Source: Fremontodendron californicum
Lineage: Eukaryota > Streptophyta > Magnoliopsida > Malvales > Malvaceae
Assembly (NCBI GenBank): GCA_030761205.1
Contig: JAULJL010000039.1
Location: forward strand, 3,358,001 to 3,422,000
DNA length: 64,000 nucleotides
Direction: 5' to 3'
Shown: piece after piece, positions 60,301 to 64,000 of the stretch
Numbering within the stretch: the first letter of the stretch is position 1
Layout: every line of letters begins with the position of its first letter
Position numbers and translations under genes: made by a program
Notes under the pieces: model-generated
The model's database searches: none
Seen by the model: the letters and a program-made list of their open reading frames with translations, nothing else
Told to the model about the DNA's origin: nothing

Positions 60301-62326
60301 GGGTCAGGTCAATCCGAATTGAAAAATCCTCTACTCAAATCCGGCTCAATACAAACTGAGTCTGTCGGATCGGACGAATTATCCGACTTTTGAGTAGGTC
60401 TAGTGCTATTGAGAAATTGGCCAGTGATTGATGCTTTAGATTTTTAAGTCTCACCTTTATTTTGTTCGTCCAAAGCCATTCAATAGTTTAGTCACAAAAA
60501 GTTTATAGTCATAATTCATTTCAGTTCTTTGGTGGTTATAAATAGTATTGGAAAACTGTGTTTCAGGCTCTCACCTTCTACAAGAGCAAAAACTTGATTG
60601 TACGAAACTTGAACATCCAAGATGCACAACAAATGCATATTTCCTTTGATAAATGCACCAATGTTCAAGCTTCTAGTCTGAACGTAACAGCCCCAGAGAA
60701 AAGTCCTAATACCGATGGGATTCATATCACACATACTCAAAACATCTGGATCACAAACTGTGTCATAGGAACAGGTAATCACACTCAAAATTCTATGTAG
60801 CCGCAGTCCCGTAATAAGGAAAGGGATTGCAAATGCTGGAATTCGAGTTTAAATCTATTGAATGTCACTTTAAAAGTTACTGCATGAACCAACTGAGCTA
60901 AACCCGAAATTAATTCAGTACTTTTAATTCTTTATATTTCAAAAATAACTGCATGAATCAGTTGAGTTAAACCCAGAATTCAGTATTTTTATTTCTTTGT
61001 ACTACCCTTAATTTAACTTAATATTTTTGTTATTAACTGAAGGTGATGATTGTATCTCCATTGTAAGCGGATCCCGAAATGTGCATGCCATGGACATAAC
61101 CTGTGGCCCTGGTCATGGAATTAGGTCTTTAAATCACACTTATAACCTTTTATTTTTCTTTTTTGTTGATCATTACAACTCTAAAAACATTGATTCAATC
61201 ATGGATAAATATTGATTTCATCCCATGATTTTCAAATTTTTTTCCTATTTATGTGCTTATATTATCTATCTGTTTGTGTTGATGGAACTCAGTATTGGGA
61301 GCTTGGGATCTAGAAATTCAAAGGCTTATGTTTCTGGTGTAATTGTTGATGGAGCTAAACTTTCTGGGACCACAAATGGAGTCAGGATCAAGACATGGCA
61401 GGCAAGTTCAGGCTCTGTCAATAATATACATACATTATATGAATTCAGGATCCTTTAATTACTGATTAGATGACATTAACATTCATCTTCCATGATTAAT
61501 GATATCTCCAGGGAGGGTCAGGAACTGCAAGCAACATCAAATTTCAAAACATTGAAATGTATAATGTGAAGAACCCCATCATCATAGACCAAAGCTACTG
61601 TGATCAAGACAAACCATGCAAAGAACAGGTGATCAAAGATGCAATCAAACTGTTTGTTTATTTGTGCAAAAGAGTAATCTACTACTGGTTCTAAACAGAA
61701 GAATCCCATTGGTTTAAGGCCTAGTTTAACATTGATGTTAGTACAGCTTTTGAGGTCAAAAGTTGCGTTTTACTGCAAACGCAATACTAAACGGATAAAA
61801 AGATTTGGCTTTTGCGGTTGAAACTATGGTTTGGCAATCCAAACCAAAAAGCTAAAAAATAGAGCTTTTGGACTTTAGAAACTGGTTTTTTAATAAAATG
61901 ATTTTATTATCCTCACATCTCTATACTTTTATCATTTTAAACATATATTTTTTTAAACATTTCAATTTTTTACGACACGTTTTTATAAAAATGCCAAATA
62001 CTTAAAAGTTCTTAAACCATAATTTTTAAACATTTTTTCCAACCCAAGCTTTTTCTAACCCTAAACTTTTTCCAACAACAATACTAAACTAACCCTAATT
62101 TGCGCAGAGCTCTGCAATTCAGGTGAACAATGTGGTGTACAAGAACATCAAAGGGACTAGTGCTTCTGAAGTGGCAATAAGATTTGATTGCAGCAAGAAT
62201 CATCCTTGTCAAGGGATTGTGTTACAAAATGTCAACTTACAGGGACAAGAAAATAGAACTACCAAAGCTATCTGCAACAATGTCAAACTGAGTGAAGGGG
62301 AAAATGTTTTCCCACAATGCCCTTGA
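57357..62326 (+). CDS. Polygalacturonase (glycoside hydrolase family 28), 9 exons
   Basis: Exons: 57,357-57,668; 58,226-58,357; 58,481-58,648; 58,775-58,795 (21 bp); 60,567-60,774; 61,043-61,124; 61,293-61,401; 61,512-61,628; 62,108-62,326, giving 455 aa with consistent phases. A hydrophobic N-terminal stretch (about residues 5-22) fits a signal peptide, so secretion to the wall is expected. VNVDDFGAIGDRTHDDT marks the start of the GH28 beta-helix. All four family motifs are present: NTD (259-261), GDDC (281-284), GHGIS (304-308) and RIKTW (339-343), with catalytic aspartates 261, 282 and 283 and His305. The enzyme cuts alpha-1,4-galacturonan in pectin; endo or exo action was not determined. 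Intron 7 uses a GC donor (CAG|GCAAGT). Introns 1, 4, 5 and 8 hold transposons. It appears intact. Confidence 0.95.
57724..57865 (-). mobile_element. tRNA-derived SINE family B, copy 2 (polygalacturonase intron 1)
   Basis: TSD CAATTGTA at 57,716-57,723 and 57,866-57,873. On the minus strand it begins near a tRNA-like A box (TCAGTTGGTTCATGCAG), then box B (GAGATTCGAATCTC), a short body (TTATCTCAAACTACGGCTTC) and an A/T tail. It is a SINE rather than a tRNA: it lacks an acceptor-stem fold. Confidence 0.85.
57890..58073. mobile_element. hAT-type MITE, CpG-rich (polygalacturonase intron 1)
   Basis: Ends CAAGGATTTGAATAG and TAATTTAAATCCCTG are inverted copies with CA(A/G)GG termini typical of hAT elements. 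Flanks GAGTCATT (57,882-57,889) and AAGTCATT (right after the element) match at 7 of 8. The interior is unusually rich in CG (GCAACGCGACG, GACCGAAAACGCG) compared with its AT-rich setting. Confidence 0.78.
58985..59122 (-). mobile_element. tRNA-derived SINE family B, copy 3 (polygalacturonase intron 4)
   Basis: The minus strand has CTAGTCGATTCATGTAGC (box A region, eroded) and GCGATTCGAATCTC (box B), followed by the family body and an A-rich tail (poly-T on plus near 58,988). TSD not resolved. Confidence 0.75.
59389..59576 (+). mobile_element. MITE family A, copy 7 (polygalacturonase intron 4)
   Basis: 188 bp with eroded left end TTATATTATTCGG and right end GAGTCCGGATAGCATAG. Flanks AGTATTTG (59,381-59,388) and AGTATTCG (59,577-59,584) match at 7 of 8. 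It is the most diverged copy internally. Confidence 0.82.
60100..60405. repeat. GGTTCGAG/GTCGGATCGG-type AT-core repeat (polygalacturonase intron 4)
   Basis: Left CATGAGTCGGTTCGAGTTGCG and right CTGTCGGATCGGACG ... GAGTAGGTCTAG surround an AT core, like the 7,058-7,340 element with which it shares the GAGTAGGT right end. No TSD was fixed. Confidence 0.6.
60797..60975 (-). mobile_element. tRNA-derived SINE family B, copy 4 with a partial duplication (polygalacturonase intron 5)
   Basis: The minus strand has TTTAGCTCAGTTGGTTCATG (a well-kept tRNA A box) and a box B-like CTCGAATTCC, then the body to about 60,797. The A-box end plus flank is repeated in tandem at about 60,938-60,975 (GCATGAATCAGTTGAGTTAAA on plus), so the 5' end was locally duplicated. 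Confidence 0.82.
61718..62095. mobile_element. Tourist-like MITE (PIF/Harbinger type), copy C (polygalacturonase intron 8)
   Basis: 378 bp, ends GGCCTAGTTTAACATTGATG and CAACAATACTAAACTAACCC, with TSD TAA at 61,715-61,717 and 62,096-62,098. It makes up most of the 479-bp intron and stops 12 bp before exon 9. Confidence 0.92.
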
Positions 62327-62924
62327 TTGGACTTTGACATGTAAAATATACTATATATACAAATGTAGGTTAGTAACACAATTCCAGATTATTTGTTTGC
62401 AGATATGGACATAAGAAGAAATCACTTTGGGGGTGAGACAATTTACTTTATTTGTTAAGATGCTTCAAATCTCTTTGCTGTCTTATGATTTTCTAATTAG
62501 TTCTTGGTATTATTTCAGGTTTAGCTGGGACTAGAACTTACGGAGATTGTTTCTCATTACAATGGCTAGGCTGACTCTCTGTAAATCCATCTATATTAAA
62601 GAATAATGAAACAACCCCTTATTTATTTGGAAATAGATAAGGCAGTTTGTTAATTTGATGTAGAGTATACTGTAATAACATTGTTGTAAATCTGATTATC
62701 TGGTTGCCTTATGAATAAGATTAAATTCCTATATTGTTGCAGTAAGTAAGATTTGTTTACACTTTACAGGGTCCCCTTCACATCAAAGCCATTTTAAACA
62801 CAGAAAATTTATCAGTTTTCCCTTGGCTTCCTGTCATAAAGACTGCAAATTTTCTTCCTTAAATAGATGATCTTAACCAATGTATTCATAATAAATCAAA
62901 TAAAAAATGAACCAAAGCTTAGTT
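62327..62924. other. Polygalacturonase 3' UTR and downstream DNA
   Basis: A likely 3' UTR with ATTAAAGAATAATGAAAC near 62,597 and GAATAAGATTAAATTCC near 62,714 as possible polyadenylation signals. No further gene is seen. Confidence 0.5.
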
Positions 62925-62928
62925 TAGT

Positions 62929-63292
62929 AACGGTTCGGTTCGGTTAGGTTTTGGACAAAAATTGCGATTAATGTGCAGTATTCTGGTTTTTTTTTAAAAT
63001 CGAACCGATCCAAATCGAATTCCATCGGTTCGGTTCATCGGTTTTTAAAATTTTTTTAAATAATTTTTTATAGTATTTTTAAGTTTTTTTTTTTCATTAA
63101 TTTAGAAATAAAATATTTATTTTTATATTATAAAAATAAAAAAAAAAATTAAAAAATAGAATTTGGTTCGGATACTTATGGTTTTTTAACTTATAAATCG
63201 AAAACCGGACCGAACCAATAAACCTAATTATTACTCGAACCAAATTCGAACTAAATTCAATAAAACCAAACCGAAACCGAACCGAGCACTAC
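62929..63292. mobile_element. CGGTTCGGTT-type MITE, about 360 bp
   Basis: Left AGTAACGGTTCGGTTCGGTT faces right AACCGAAACCGAACCGAGCA in inverted orientation, with more GGTTCGG/CCGAACC words inside and an AT-rich core. No clear TSD. Confidence 0.7.
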
Positions 63293-63800
63293 TGTTCGAA
63301 TCGGTTTTCTCAGTTTTTTCTCAGCCCGTTGGTTCATGTAATTACCCTTAAAACGAAACATCTAATAGATCTGATATTGAAATTCTAACATTTGCAATCG
63401 ACATCTGTTGTACCCAAAAAAATAAAATAAAATATGGATAAATGTGAAGCTTGCCCTGACCTATTAAGTATTACTGTATTAGCCACTAAATATCCATAGA
63501 ATAATCTCTCTTTTTTTTTCTTATAATGACAAGAAGGGAAATTTGAACTTGACTTGCTTGAGTTCTCTGTTTTGGTAATAAGGTATAAAAAAAAATACTA
63601 TTAAACTATTACTTCAGCCAAGGTGATGTAGGATAGTAATTTCAAAAGGTCTAAAAAATAGTAGTATAACAATTATACTGCTACTTTGAAATTCCAAGTA
63701 TTATTACTAGGAAAAAGCAACTGTAAAGTTTTCTCTTCACTTGTATACCTATTTTCATCTGTAGTCAAAGATTGAATTCTAAGAAATTTTTTTTTTTTTT
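63293..63800. other. AT-rich intergenic DNA
   Basis: No gene or clear repeat was recognised. Confidence 0.5.
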
Positions 63801-63802
63801 AT

Positions 63803-63915
63803 AAAGGAAGTTATAGCGTGAGATAAAAGAAAAAGTTGTCGATATTGAAATTTAAATTCTAAATTTATTAGATGTTATTTTTTAAAGATGCTTATATAAA
63901 TTAATGAGCTACGGA
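63803..63915 (-). mobile_element. tRNA-derived SINE family B, copy 5 (eroded)
   Basis: The family body (AAGTTATAGCGTGAGATAAAAG and GTTGTCGATATTGAAATT on plus) follows a T-run at 63,789-63,801. The tRNA-like part (TATAAATTAATGAGCTA) is degraded. Confidence 0.6.
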
Positions 63916-64000
63916 TTTGAATTCCAAGACTTTAAGTATCAAATTACTTTAGCATAATCCAATAACTAAGCTTAGAAGGGATGTCAGATGTGTGTTGCCA

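Overview
This is a nuclear genome window from a flowering plant, almost certainly a eudicot. It has AT-rich intergenic DNA, GT-AG introns, intact polygalacturonase and calcium-dependent protein kinase genes, and a dense mix of plant transposons: L1-type LINE, CACTA, Tourist-like and hAT-like MITEs, and tRNA-derived SINEs. The species cannot be fixed from the sequence. Nothing here is bacterial or organellar.

Layout. 531-6303: a complete-length but inactivated LINE on the minus strand, bounded by a perfect 16-bp target-site duplication (TSD). 7-12.6 kb: several MITEs, a possible terminal exon of an unrecognised gene, and a two-exon scrap of the plastid MEP-pathway enzyme gene HDS/ispG. 12.9-15.4 kb: a minus-strand PPR pseudogene interrupted by three insertions. 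16.5-20.2 kb: one exon of a TypA/BipA-like GTPase gene, split by two MITEs and a 3-kb CACTA element that itself holds a 2-kb nested element. 21.4-31.2 kb: an old LINE fragment split by an 8.7-kb CACTA element carrying a decayed TNP2-type transposase and a Transposase_24-type second gene. 32-40 kb: AT-rich DNA with MITEs and a 1.5-kb long-inverted-repeat element. 40.07-43.5 kb: a recent 1.72-kb tandem duplication directly upstream of a CDPK promoter. 43,999-48,331: the CDPK gene (8 exons, 531 aa). 49-56 kb: MITEs, SINEs and a decayed segment resembling an endogenous pararetrovirus. 57,357-62,326: a polygalacturonase gene (9 exons, 455 aa) whose introns hold many small transposons. 62.3-64 kb: further repeats.

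Only two genes look functional, both on the plus strand: the CDPK (calcium signalling) and the GH28 polygalacturonase (cell-wall pectin). They share no pathway. The rest is a repeat graveyard in which insertion order can be read from TSDs. The most notable points are: a small TIR family with seven copies, each with a recognisable 8-bp TSD; an inverted pair of that family flanking CDPK exons 4-6; duplication of the CDPK upstream region; a polygalacturonase intron whose 3' end is almost wholly made of a MITE; and gene relics whose reading frames rejoin when an insertion is removed on paper. I saw no wholly new gene system.
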